From the NCBI GenBank assembly GCA_036898135.1, contig JBAHVR010000293.1:270001-334000 (forward strand): 64,000 bases of DNA. Direction: 5' to 3'. A program made the position numbers and the translations under genes. The notes under the pieces were generated by a model. It searched no databases and was not told the DNA's origin. It saw nothing but the letters and a program-made list of their open reading frames with translations. Of this stretch, positions 23,109-33,308 are shown one piece after another; within the stretch, counting starts at the first letter, position 1, and every line of letters starts with the position of its first letter. The stretch is from Oncomelania hupensis (Eukaryota > Mollusca > Gastropoda > Littorinimorpha > Pomatiopsidae).

Positions 23109-23211
23109 AATAGCATCCTTATCCTTGTTATGTGTGATGTTTTTATATACTTTTTACAATGTTTAACCGTTTTATCTCATAGTGCTTTAACACATTGTTT
23201 ACATATTTATC

Positions 23212-23213
<2 letters not shown>

Positions 23214-23268
<55 letters not shown>
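23214..23268 (+). repeat. (GA)n microsatellite
   Basis: Pure GA run. Confidence 0.97.
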
Positions 23269-23271
<3 letters not shown>

Positions 23272-23658
23272 CTTAGAGCAAGTTTTAAGTTTCTTATTAT
23301 TATTAAACGAAGTGGTTTTAAATTTTTTTTTTATTATTAACGATACAATTAAGCAAACAAAACTTGAAAGACAGAAAGGGCAGACAGATAAGACAACAAG
23401 CAAATCTTGCACAGAGTTTAAAAGAGTGAGAAAAAGGCTGGGCGGAGCGTTTGCTCCCAAAATGTCAGGGCTGGGGGAGGGGCATCGCCCAGTATCCCCC
23501 CCATTTTCCTGCGCAGAGGGAGGGACGTCCGATGCAACGATCGATGAGAATAGAGAAAAAACACAATGCTGGGAGGGAAAACATGGAAAAGACAGACTGG
23601 GGAAAAACGTATTGCGCTTTTAGCTCAAAATATCATCGTCATTGTCGTCGCCGTCATG
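23269..23658. other. No gene recognised
   Basis: No domain or family signal; the ORF covering this stretch begins in the GA repeat. Confidence 0.35.
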
Positions 23659-23750
23659 ATCTTCTTCTTCTTCTTCTTCTTCTTCTTCTTCTTCTTCTTC
23701 TTTTTTGTTTCTTTCTTTCTTTCTTTCTTTCTTTTTGTCTTCTTCTTCTT
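23659..23750 (+). repeat. (TTC)n and (TTTC)n microsatellites
   Basis: (TTC)n about 23659-23702 is followed by (CTTT)n and more TTC. Confidence 0.95.
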
Positions 23751-23753
23751 CCC

Positions 23754-23997
23754 CACCGCCGTAGCTCAAGTGGTAGAGCGTTCGCCTGGCATACCGATGA
23801 CCCACGTTCGAATCCCGTAGTGGGCCAAATAAAGAGTGGCCATTTTTACAGTCCATGTTAGCAGTATGATTGCTCTGGTGGTTCAGTGTTGATTCAGGTC
23901 CCTACCCCTCGTTCACTGGGATGGCTATCCCCGTCTGCCATATCGCCAATGGTGAGTGTAGACCTTAAACCTTAATGTTCATTCATTCATTCCTTTT
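23754..23997 (+). mobile_element. SINE-D, tRNA-derived, full length
   Basis: The head is CACCGCCGTAGCTCAAGTGG (A-box), with CGTTCGAATCCCG as B-box. The body contains TGATTGCTCTGGTGGTTCAG, a conserved CATATCGCCAATGGTGAG block and an (ATTC)n tail. Copies are also at 21101, 25663, 7070 (3' end) and 33222 (reverse). Confidence 0.82.
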
Positions 23998-24020
23998 ATT
24001 CATTCATTCATTCATTCATT

Positions 24021-24070
24021 CTTCTTCTTCTTCTTCTTCTTCTTCTTCTTCTTCTTCTTCTTCTTCTTCT
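24021..24070 (+). repeat. (TTC)n microsatellite
   Basis: TTC triplets ending at the target duplication of MITE-1. Confidence 0.95.
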
Positions 24071-24073
24071 CAC

Positions 24074-24801
24074 CACCCGATACACATCGGTCGAACGCTA
24101 CCAGAAGCATGATTTTCTAGTCGCCTCAACAGGCCGTAAAGCATGCTCTTATGCTTCGGAGCATGCTTCCTATACGCTTCAAGCGTTATAGTGACGGAAA
24201 AAGCGCAATTTCACTGTAAATATATACAATATGTTGCTCTACAACATTCCGCTTTTTCCGTCTCAAAAACCCATTTGCTTTGTTGGATTCTTAAATTATA
24301 TGAAACCAAGTATGGACACTATCCGGCGTCAACAAACGGTTCAAAAGCATTCTCAAACTGTTGACCTACCTAGAAACAAATACAGTTTGACCTAATTCGT
24401 CCCCTAGAGGAGACGAAACTGACATTTTCTATTTTCATGAGTTCATTGGCCAATGCTCCTAGGGCTTGAAGCGTATAGGAAGCATTCTCCGAAGCATAAG
24501 AGCATGCTTTACGGCCTGTTGAGGCGACTACAAAAGCATGCTTCTGGTAGCGTTCGACCCAAAGAGGGGCCGGGTAGCTCAGTTGGTAAGAGCGTCTTGC
24601 TAGTAACCGAAAGGTCGCTGGTTCGAATCCCGGATTGGTCAACGTGTGATCATATTATTTTCCCCTTTACCAACAACTGGCCCGCTGGTGTCAGTATAAA
24701 TCGGTCCAGTAGTCACCTATATGCGAAAGTGTCGTGTGACTATTATCTACAAACAACAACAACAACAACAACAACAGCGTTCGACCCATGTATACCGGGT
24801 G
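24074..24801. mobile_element. MITE-1 with ~111-bp inverted repeats, holding a SINE
   Basis: The left arm, 24074-24184, starts CACCCGATACACATCGG. It matches the right arm read in reverse (24464-24561 continued at 24789-24801, ending ACCGGGTG). TTCTCAC stands on both outer sides (24067-24073, 24802-24808) as a 7-bp target duplication. There is no transposase frame, so it is non-autonomous. SINE-A sits inside the right arm. Without the SINE and its duplication the element is about 500 bp. A 7-8-bp duplication would suit hAT-like or P-like transposases, but that is only inference. Confidence 0.85.
24562..24775 (+). mobile_element. SINE-A, tRNA-derived, full length, nested in MITE-1
   Basis: It starts near GGGGCCGGGTAGCTCAGTTG (A-box) with GGTTCGAATCCCGG as B-box. 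The block CTAGTAACCGAAAGGTCG sits where the anticodon arm should be but does not pair, so it is not a tRNA gene. The body ends with a (CAA)n tail. The exact 13-bp duplication AGCGTTCGACCCA lies at 24549-24561 and 24776-24788. Other copies are 27308-27480 and 29050-29244. Confidence 0.9.
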
Positions 24802-24883
24802 TTCTCACTCGGTCTGGTGCCTTCTTTCGTTCTTTCCTATTTCTTCTATTTCTTCTTCCTGTATACAGGTACAAGTGAGGAAG

Positions 24884-25473
24884 TGTTACGTTTGCGACGC
24901 GCACGATAGTACGTGTGAGAGGCGCACGATAAATCTGATCGTTTTGTTTTGCATAGCATTCAATAACAGAGTGTATAAATTTGCCTTTGATTTGATTTTG
25001 CATTGTTGTTAGAAGACGCTTAGTATAATTTTGATAATTTTAGTTGGTCGATATTATTTGAGAATTTTCTAGAGTTGGTTGTTTATTATCGATCAAAGCG
25101 TGTGGATAAATCTAGTGGTAACTACGAGACGCTTCCATTCTAATTAAGGTTATATGACGTAAGACAGTGATGACGATGTTAATTCTGATTGGTTATATTT
25201 GTGTCCCGCTCGAACACTCGAACGTTCTCTCGAGTATAGAGAGACTATATTTAGTGCCGCACTGTTTCAGTTGAGAGAGAGAGAAAGTGGAAAAATGATT
25301 GTATGCAGTTGTTGATGTACGCTGAATAAAGTGGGAAAACTTCATACGACGACTCCTGCCTTGTTGCTGAGTGAACAGGTTGCGTGGATAAATGAATCCG
25401 AGTTACACTTATGAGGATTCAAGCGTTGGGGCTGAATCAACTACTGATAAAAAAAACAACAACGAGTGTAGCA
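24884..25473 (+). mobile_element. Solo LTR, family S, copy 2
   Basis: The 590-bp unit runs from TGTTACGTTTGCG to GTGTAGCA, flanked by the exact 5-bp duplication GGAAG (24879-24883, 25474-25478). It is clearly homologous to copy 1 along its length, except for a diverged middle (about 25110-25280), and has GCTGAATAAAG. Confidence 0.88.
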
Positions 25474-25502
25474 GGAAGGTTTGATTGTTTTAGTCTAACA
25501 TA

Positions 25503-25520
25503 ACCCTAACCCTAACCCTG
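25503..25520 (+). repeat. Telomere-like (CCCTAA)3 tract
   Basis: AACCCTAACCCTAACCCT is the complement of the TTAGGG telomere unit used by vertebrates and molluscs. It lies 25 bp after a solo LTR duplication. Confidence 0.85.
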
Positions 25521-25662
25521 CGTTATTCCTTTTGTGTTCAATTATGACCGTGTCAGTGCTATTAAGCGAGAGCTGTTTCTTTAGTCCGCGTACAAAGAGA
25601 GACGTGCTTTCTTCATTCATCGCATGCCCTGTTACCCAACGTCTGTCTGTAATTGGTCAGCC

Positions 25663-25978
25663 CGCCGCCGTCGCTCAAGTGGTAGAGCGATCGCCTGCCC
25701 CACCGATGAACCAGGTTCAAATCCCGCCCTGGGCGAAATGAAAAAGTGGTCATTTTTCACTGTCCATTTTAGCAGTATGATTGCTCTTTGGTAGTATTCA
25801 GAAAGCAGTACGGAATTACCCACCGCTTCGCGGATTTAACCCCTGGATAACTGCTTCCTGCATACCGCTCCTGGTGGTTCAGTGTTGATTTTAGGTCCCT
25901 ACCCCTTGTTCCCTGGGATGATTATCCCTGTTTGCCATATGGTGGGTGTAGACGTTAAACCTCAATGTTCGTTCATTC
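25663..25978 (+). mobile_element. SINE-D, full length, carrying a small palindromic insertion
   Basis: The head is CGCCGCCGTCGCTCAAGTGG with AGGTTCAAATCCCG. The body is as in 23754-23997, but TGATTGCTCT is separated from GGTGGTTCAG by 25788-25872. The tail is ATTC-like. Confidence 0.8.
25788..25866. mobile_element. 79-bp fold-back insertion inside SINE-D
   Basis: The ends are imperfect inverted repeats (GGTA...CAGAAAGCAGT against ACTGCTTCCTG...TACC), and the centre is CCGCTTCGCGG, a hairpin. GCTCT before and GCTCCT after resemble a target duplication. The uninterrupted sequence is seen in the SINE-D copies at 21101 and 23754. Confidence 0.7.
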
Positions 25979-26165
25979 TATAATTGGCTGTAAGTACATT
26001 TGGAAGGGGAGGGGTGGGGGAAGAATAGATAGGAAGGGAGAGAGAGAGGGGGGGGGAGGGAAGGGAGCAAGGGGCTGATGACTTGAATGCCTGAGAGGGG
26101 AAGGAGATAGTGAAGAGGGAGATAAACTCCAGTTATATTTCTTTAGGCGAGTCAACTTTATCACT

Positions 26166-26774
26166 ATCCCCTCGTTGGGGTGCCGGGGTTTTTGGTATAA
26201 ATAGTATCCCCACTTTGGAGAAATGCAGTGCTTGAAAGTTCCCACTGTTTCTTTCACTCTCATTTGTTCTTTCTAGTTCCTACTCTGTTCTATCAATCTA
26301 CCATCTTCTTCGCTAGACCAGTCACCTACCTTTTTTTTTCAAGAAAACCCTACCAAAGCTCCTCATTTGTGTATGGAGTCTGTGGGGTCAGCTTGGGGCT
26401 ATAGGACGCTTTCTGGCAAATAGTCACTAAAGCTTTTTATAATATTATTATTTAGCGATGTAGGCATTTCATATGTATGTGTTTTGTTTTGTTAATATTT
26501 TGTTAATATTTTATAATGATGTTTATATTTTATTACGTTTTGATAAACGGGGGTTTGATAAATTAGAGTAGGCTATAGCCTCAGTGTCCCCTGCATGGGG
26601 TGCCTTTATTGTAAAGTGACCGTCTGTTGGAGTGGCTTCAGTGTTACCATTTGGGTTGTTTTCAGCAGATCTTTTATACTAATCAGGGGTGAGTCCTCTT
26701 TCAATCAAGTTGTGGTCCTTATTCGGCTGTTTGCAGTCTGCTGGACCCTGTAAATAAAGACTAACTAAATAACC
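26166..26774 (+). mobile_element. Retroposon R, copy 1 (unclassified, 609 bp)
   Basis: It is flanked by the exact 10-bp duplication CTTTATCACT (26156-26165, 26775-26784). It starts ATCCCCTCGTTGGGGTG, a small hairpin, followed by GTATAAATAGTATCCCC, which contains a TATA-like TATAAATA. It ends GTAAATAAAGACTAACTAA with an AATAAA. No tRNA boxes and no reverse transcriptase are present. Copy 2 at 52096-52673 is in reverse orientation, starts at the same point and has a tandem tail. Confidence 0.75.
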
Positions 26775-26881
26775 TTTATCACTTGAGCTCTACACCATCT
26801 TTTGTTTGGTCTCCCTTGTCTCATGCGAAAGAGTTTTTTTGGAGAGACAGAATGTGGAGTGATGCAATCGAAGGAGCTAAA

Positions 26882-27172
26882 AAAAGGGTAAAGGTAGTCC
26901 CATAGCCTTGTGGCCGTAGGGGAGCGTGATGTTGGAGATCACACTTATCTTGGGCAAGCGTAATGAGGGTGATGCCCATCTCTCTCCCTCGCTGCTTTAC
27001 CTTCCCCACCCTTAACCTGTACTCGGTCACAGTTGAGTCAACTGGGGGCGTTGTTATTTGTCGCTTCGCGTTTTGCGGTCACTCATCCAAGTGCTAACCG
27101 CACTGGACGGTGCTTAACTTGCGGGCGACACAGTAGCGAGTGCTCCAACCACTGCGCTATCCGACACCCCTC
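26882..27172 (-). mobile_element. SINE-C, copy 2
   Basis: This is the best-preserved copy. It is flanked by the exact 15-bp duplication ATCGAAGGAGCTAAA (26867-26881, 27173-27187). The minus-strand head is GGGTGTCGGATAGCGCAGTG; the 5S-like segment lies at 27075-27120 (plus strand GCGGTCACTCATCCAAGTGC onward). By eye about 36 of 47 bases match vertebrate 5S rRNA box-A-to-box-C sequence. Confidence 0.87.
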
Positions 27173-27307
27173 ATCGAAGGAGCTAAAGATACAGATTATG
27201 GGAAAGGAATACAAGCAGAGAAAGAAAGAGAGAAGAGAGGTGCATGATGCTGTGATCGAATACAGAACGGGCGAGAATTAAGGTTGTGTGCGAAAAATAG
27301 CTAAGCT

Positions 27308-27480
27308 GGTATTGCTAGTAACCGAAAGATCCCTGGTTCGAATCCCGGATTGACCAACATGCGGCCATATTATTGTCTGTCCCCTTAACATCAACTGGTT
27401 CGCTGGTGTCAGAATAATGTGACCAAACGTCGCCGATACGCTCCAGTTTGTTGTGACTATAATCTACAATTAACCCTTAG
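27308..27480 (+). mobile_element. SINE-A, 5'-truncated
   Basis: It starts within the head (GCTAGTAACCGAAAGATC, GGTTCGAATCCCGG) and continues through the shared CAACTGGTTCGCTGGTGTCA body. The A-box is missing. Confidence 0.78.
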
Positions 27481-28054
27481 GGATCCGGGTTGGTTAAGGA
27501 TACATACGTTTGAAGTCTAAATGAGCATCAGCGATTCGTGTAGAAGATTGTTTCTTTCGCGCCTCCTTTCTCTTCTTCACTCCACGCCCTCCTTCACCCT
27601 CCTCCCCACCATTCTGTTATATATCCTACCTTCCTTTCCTCTCGTTCTTTCCCCTGTCTTCAGGAATCTGGAGTTTGCACCTCGCTGAAAAGGCTCAAGG
27701 TCCAAGGGTCATATTTACTCTCCGATTTAGGAGAAGGAAAAGCGGCGAACAAAGGGACATGAATGCGGCTGACTGCACTGCATTGTATATTGGTCACAAA
27801 ACCGCGTCCTTAGGGAAATGGTGGTACAAAAAAAAAGAGAGAAGAAAATTCGACTGTTTGAGAGAAAGGATAACTCAGAAACTCAGGAAATTTTAATGCG
27901 AGGCCACCAGCCTGTACGCATGGGGGTAACAACAGACATGGAGAAAAAGAAAGAAAAGACAAAAATCACCAAAGATTTCAAAAATAAATATGACAAACAC
28001 GCGTCATTTGACAGAATGTGTCTCAAAGAAAAGTACAAATATTTTAAGTTACTT
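27481..28054. other. No gene; possible 3' UTR of the LINE fragment on its right
   Basis: No domain is seen. The A-rich half after 27820 may belong to the 3' end of the minus-strand LINE fragment. Confidence 0.3.
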
Positions 28055-28558
28055 TCAACTCAACAATTCTTCACGTGTTTTTTTCATTGCATAGCACATA
28101 AACATCGCTACGGATCTTTTAATAATCGTACTATCACTTTGTAATAAGAAAAACATCAATGGTGGTACGTCAACATTGAAGTACCTCAAAGTGTATTTTT
28201 CACGAATACCCTTATACGCTGGACAATACCACAAAAAATGCATTTAATTTTCAACAGCCGTACAGAAAGGGCATGTCTTTGGAACAACACTGTATCTTTT
28301 ATTTCCATTCAAGTCTATTATGCCTAGACGTAACTTTACAAAGATATTTCTGAACTTATTTACAGTAATATCTGTTAAGTATTTCTCACACTGCAATAGT
28401 GGTTTAAAAGAACCATAAACTGAAAACCTTTCGCTATCCATTAATTTACTAAACCATTCCTGTTTGTAGCAGTCTATCATACGTTGTCTGAAAACACATA
28501 AAAAAGCTTTCTTATTTCCTACTCCCCCGTTCAACCAAACATGAGAAAAACCAAACAT
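28055..28558 (-). mobile_element. LINE fragment related to LINE-A (ORF2 C-terminus)
   Basis: The minus-strand frame 28558-28244 contains FRQRMIDC, DSERFSVY and KTCPFCTAVEN, then a stop, then MHFLWYCPAYKGIREKY. This is the same layout as the LINE-A C-terminal knuckle (CPLCNNGVEDEIHFLFCCPFY). The stop at 28244-28246 sits where LINE-A has an acidic residue, so a single base change explains it. It is a different subfamily from LINE-A, judging by low residue identity. The rest of the element is missing. Confidence 0.75.
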
Positions 28559-28612
28559 GTCAAAACAGTGTTATATATTGTAAACCCAGTTATGTACATC
28601 ACGCTGACCTAC

Positions 28613-28614
<2 letters not shown>

Positions 28615-28675
<61 letters not shown>
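28615..28675 (+). repeat. (GA)n microsatellite
   Basis: Pure GA run followed by a C-rich patch. Confidence 0.97.
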
Positions 28676-28679
<4 letters not shown>

Positions 28680-29037
28680 TTCAGCCCCCGCCCCCCCCCC
28701 CCGCTCCCCCTCCCCTAGTCTAGAAAGTGCGAGAGCGCCTACTTGTGCGTGTGCTTTCGGTGGAAGTGTCCATGAGCAAGAGCGAAAGAGAGGGAAAGAG
28801 AGAGGAAGGGAGGGAGAGAGAATGAGTGTATATGTGTGTGAGAGAGAGAGTGAGAGAGTGCATTTTTATGAGAGAGAGGGGGGGGGGGGGAAAAGAGATA
28901 ATGAATGAATGAATGAACGAATAAACATAAAAGGCAATGCTGATTACTCCATTGAAGTCTTTCATTTCAAAGTGACCAGTCGATTGGTAATGTTACTCGG
29001 ACCGCTGGACTCTCACAATAAGAGTTGATGCGCTGAC
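28676..29037. other. No gene; GA-rich low complexity
   Basis: Purine-rich stretches about 28780-28895; nothing coding. Confidence 0.45.
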
Positions 29038-29049
29038 CATGGCGTTTGG

Positions 29050-29244
29050 TAGTGTGGCCGGGTAGCTCAGTTGGTAGAGCGGCTTACTAGTAACCGAAAT
29101 GTACCTGGTTCGAATCCCGGATTGGCCAACGCGTGACCATATTATTTTCCCTTACCATCAACTGGTTCGCTGGTGTCAGAATAATGTGACCAGTAGTCGC
29201 CTATACGCTCCGGTGTCGTGTGACTATAATCTACACTTACCCTT
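29050..29244 (+). mobile_element. SINE-A, full length
   Basis: The head is GGCCGGGTAGCTCAGTTGG, with GGTTCGAATCCCGG. The body is as at 24562 and the end is CTACACTTACCCTT. The exact 12-bp duplication CATGGCGTTTGG lies at 29038-29049 and 29245-29256. Confidence 0.88.
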
Positions 29245-29256
29245 CATGGCGTTTGG

Positions 29257-29563
29257 AGTATAGCGTTTTCCGCTGGTCACTCAACTGGACAGTGAAGTCG
29301 TAGTGTCGGTTATGTTATGTTTATCAGTTTATAGTCCCCTCTCTTCCCGTAAGGATTTTCAGAGAGGAGACTCGAGTGTCCAGCAGTTGAAATATTCATC
29401 ACCCAACACAGCTGTTTTTCTCATCCGTCTCCAAACGCTTCGCACAGCAGTTTTTAAAAAAAAAAGTAGAAGACGAAAGAGGAGGAGAAGGAAGAGTAGG
29501 ACGAATTTAATTGAAGTCGGGTTGCCCATGCAAGAACTATCTGACTCGCCAATATATAAAATC

Positions 29564-29631
<68 letters not shown>

Positions 29632-30094
29632 AATAGAGAGAGAGAGAGAGAAAGAAATAGAGAGAGAGACAGATCGAGAGGAAGTAGAAGAGACAGATAT
29701 ACTGTATAGAGAGAGAAAGAGAAGAGAGAGAAAGAGACCGAGACAAAAAGGAAAAGAGAGACAGAGAGAGGGAGGAGAAAGAGCCTGACGAAGGGAGGAG
29801 GAGAGACAGGGATGGGGGGGGGTGGAGAGACCGAGAAGGGTAGGAAAAGAGAGAGAAAGAAAGAAGAGAAAGGAAAGAGAGACAGTCAGAGTGAAGGAGA
29901 GAGATCGACTAAGGAAACAGGAGAGGGTAGATGCATGAAACAGATGAGGATGGTAAATTATTGTTGGCCAGGCCTGAACGGTACTTGTACTGGGTGTTAC
30001 GTGATGGACAGAATAAGCGCATCAAGGGAGCGCTCGTAGATTACCTCCGTCCGACCACCAGCACCCCTGAGCATCCAGAGATCAGCAAAACCCC
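29257..30094 (+). repeat. No gene; (GT)n, (GA)n and purine-rich low complexity
   Basis: (GT)n about 29564-29588 joins (GA)n from 29589, then a degenerate purine-rich tract to about 29930. The 161-residue ORF across it is a product of that composition. Confidence 0.75.
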
Positions 30095-30800
30095 GTTCTT
30101 CTGCTCTGTGTTCTTTGAAAAAACTTATCTTTTTTGCTCTGAGTTCTTCGAAAATCCGGTCCTTTCTACTGTATGTTCTTTGAAAATCCGGTCTTGCATC
30201 CATAGATCAGGAAATCCCCGTTCTTTCTACTCTTGTGTTCTTTGAAAACCCGGTCTTCCTGCTGTATGTTCTTTGAAAACCCGGTCTTTTTGCCCCATGT
30301 TCTTTTCAAAATCCGGTCTTTCTGCTACGTGTTCTTTAAAAATCAAGTTGTTTTTTTCTCTGTGTTCATGGATAAAATCTGGGCTTTTTTGCTCTATGTT
30401 CTTTCAAAAACCGGTCTTTCTTTTCTGTGTTCTTTGAAAACCTCGTCTTTCTGCTTTATGTTCTTTAAAAAAAACTGGTCTTTTTGCTCTGTAATCCCGA
30501 AAACCTCGGTTTTTTTTTGCTATAGGTTCTTTGAAAACCCGGTCTTTCCGCTCTGTTCTTTAAAGACCCGATTTTTTTTTGCTCTTTGTTCTTAGAAAAG
30601 CCGGTCTTTCTGTTGGGTTCTTTAAAAACCCGATCTTTTTGCTTTATGTTCTTTCAAACTCGTTCTTTCTGCTCCATGTTCTGTTAAACCCCAATTGCTC
30701 TGCTCTGTGTTCTTTGAAAACCTCGTCGTTCTGCTCTGTGTTCTTTAAAAACACGGGCCTTTTGTTTTATATTTTTTTGAAAACCTGGTCATTCTGCTGT
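30095..30800 (+). repeat. Degenerate minisatellite, ~20 units of 31-37 bp
   Basis: Each unit is close to TGTTCTTTGAAAACCCGG followed by TCTTTCTGCTC. Units vary in length and in the T runs, so the array is old or unstable. Confidence 0.88.
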
Positions 30801-30812
30801 CATTATTATTAT

Positions 30813-30813
<1 letters not shown>

Positions 30814-30875
<62 letters not shown>

Positions 30876-30912
30876 GAGTAGTAGTAGTAGTAGGAGTAGT
30901 AGTAGTAGTAGT
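30814..30912 (+). repeat. (TAG)n microsatellite
   Basis: TAG triplets with a few GGAG changes. Confidence 0.97.
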
Positions 30913-31329
30913 AATGGTCGGTAGGGACTACTGGTGTAGTGCTGGCTCCTGAACATCTCCACAAAGAGGTTAAAGCGAAAGGCGCCCCCTCTACAAGTCC
31001 CAGGCAATAAGGATGGGTTTGTAACACGGTTTGCCTCCTAGGGCAGAAGGCAGACTGACCAGTCCGAAGCCCACTAATCAGGCCCTCTGTCCTCCAGTGT
31101 GCCTCATTAGAGCTGCCACACAAACTACGCTTGGCAACAACCAGCTGGCCATAGTGCCATTCACAGTGAGTGTAGCTTACGTCATTGAAAGAATAAACTT
31201 AAAAAATTAAATTTATAAAGTACACTTTTTAGAAATGAATACATTCCGTGGTTTTGTGCCTATTATTGGCAACAGCTGTTGACTAGCCAGCTAACATTCT
31301 GGAGCTAAAAATAGCACATACCCAAACCG
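30913..31329. other. No gene recognised
   Basis: No coding or repeat signal that I can name. Confidence 0.3.
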
Positions 31330-31712
31330 GTAAGAGGCAGAACTCGTTAAACAAAATTGCCCCTAAGCTTTTTTTTTTTTGTTTTAGGTTGATAAAATAG
31401 ACCCACTCGATCCCACTCCACCCCAGACACCATAGACGCACTCTTCAAGTCACGTGGTTCACGCAAAAATAGGGTGAAAGGTCACACGGCAACGGTATTG
31501 ATGTCCGTTAAATCCGGCAAGAGACAGAGCCCGTAAAAAAAGTGCTCTTAAAAGTTTTTCGTTTTATGTTGATAAAATAGACCGCATCCCACCCTTAGAC
31601 ACCACAGACACCCACAGACACCACAGACACCACAGACGCGCTCTTCAAGAGGCATGGTTCACTCAAGCATAGGGTCAAAGGTCAGACGGCAACGGTATTG
31701 ATGTCCGTTAAA
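31330..31712 (+). repeat. Tandem duplication, two units of ~185-200 bp
   Basis: Each unit runs through GATAAAATAGACC, ACACCA(C/T)AGAC, CTCTTCAAG, GGTCAAAGGTCA and ends CGGCAACGGTATTGATGTCC. The second unit has an internal CACAGACAC expansion. Confidence 0.8.
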
Positions 31713-31719
31713 ACAGGGG

Positions 31720-32145
31720 AGGCACGGTGGTCTAATGGTAGTGCTTTTGGCTTGCGGATCTGAAGGTCCCGGGTTCGAGCCCTGTCCGGGCTATTGTGTT
31801 CTGTCCCTGGGAAAGACACTTTACTCCTGTTTCCTACTCCTTCGGATGAGAGTATAAACTGAGGTCTAGTCTGTGTGTCGCATACATTCCATCATAACGG
31901 ACTTTAAAGATCCTGACGCTCATGTCCTAGACAGGTGAGTGCCGGTAACAAGAACACACCCAGCATGCACTTGGTTCTTCTCCCCCATCCCTGGCTGGCC
32001 AGGATTGTGCTCAGTTGTCCGGGCGTCAGACCATGCGCCCAAAGGCTACGGGTGGCCGTCTCGGGCAGTTTGAGTTAGATCCTGTATCGGCCAGCGCCTA
32101 GAGTCTGGTCAAGTACGGCGAGATAAGTGCGCTATAAAAATCCTC
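31720..32145 (+). mobile_element. SINE-B, near full length, second copy
   Basis: The head is AGGCACGGTGGTCTAATGG with GGTTCGAGCCC, and the body is collinear with 4110-4560. The 3' end is GTGCGCTATAAAAATC, running into an (AAT)n tail. Confidence 0.82.

Positions 32146-32221
<76 letters not shown>
32146..32221 (+). repeat. (AAT)n microsatellite (tail of SINE-B)
   Basis: Pure AAT triplets directly after the SINE. Confidence 0.95.
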
Positions 32222-32704
<483 letters not shown>

Positions 32705-32751
32705 AATAACAAAGTTCCATGGCCATAAATGTAACACAAAAATAACACAAC

Positions 32752-32895
<144 letters not shown>

Positions 32896-33221
32896 TGCGT
32901 CTGACCAGCGATTTGACCACGGGGAATCTTCGGCGTTCTTGAAAGAGTATTTAGATATATCGCTTTTTCCTCTAACCAGGGGAATGTTCGACCTTCTTGA
33001 AGAGTATGTAGATAGCTCTTTTAACTCCAGTAAGAACAAGTCTGATGTTTCTTCGAAAATCGAACTCGGACCTGTCTGAAAAAGTGACGCACCAGCGCAG
33101 TGGTTGGAGCAATCGTTCCTAATTCCAGGTTTGTGCATCGTTGAAGCCCGTATAATTAACACGGGTGAAGATCATTTGGTTGAGACCGCTTAAAGTAAAG
33201 CCCGACGAGCACCAGATGACT

Positions 33222-33308
33222 GAACATTGAGGTTTAACGTCTACACCCACCATTGGCGATATGGCAGACGGGGAACAGAGGGGTACGGATTTACATCAAC
33301 ACTGAACT
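33222..33308 (-). mobile_element. SINE-D 3' fragment
   Basis: On the minus strand it has the CATATCGCCAATGGTGGG and GTAGACGTTAAACC blocks of SINE-D. Confidence 0.65.

Noticed and set aside
23754..23828. Functional tRNA genes at SINE-D, SINE-B and 47130 heads
   Set aside because: The A- and B-boxes are present but the cloverleaf stems are not, and each is joined to a repeated body.
24567..24642. tRNA-Thr gene (AGT in the anticodon position), also 29054-29130
   Set aside because: The anticodon stem does not pair, and a conserved non-tRNA body with a CAA tail and target duplication follows; it is a SINE head.
30095..30912. CRISPR-like array
   Set aside because: Units are contiguous and degenerate without unique spacers, and the genome is eukaryotic.
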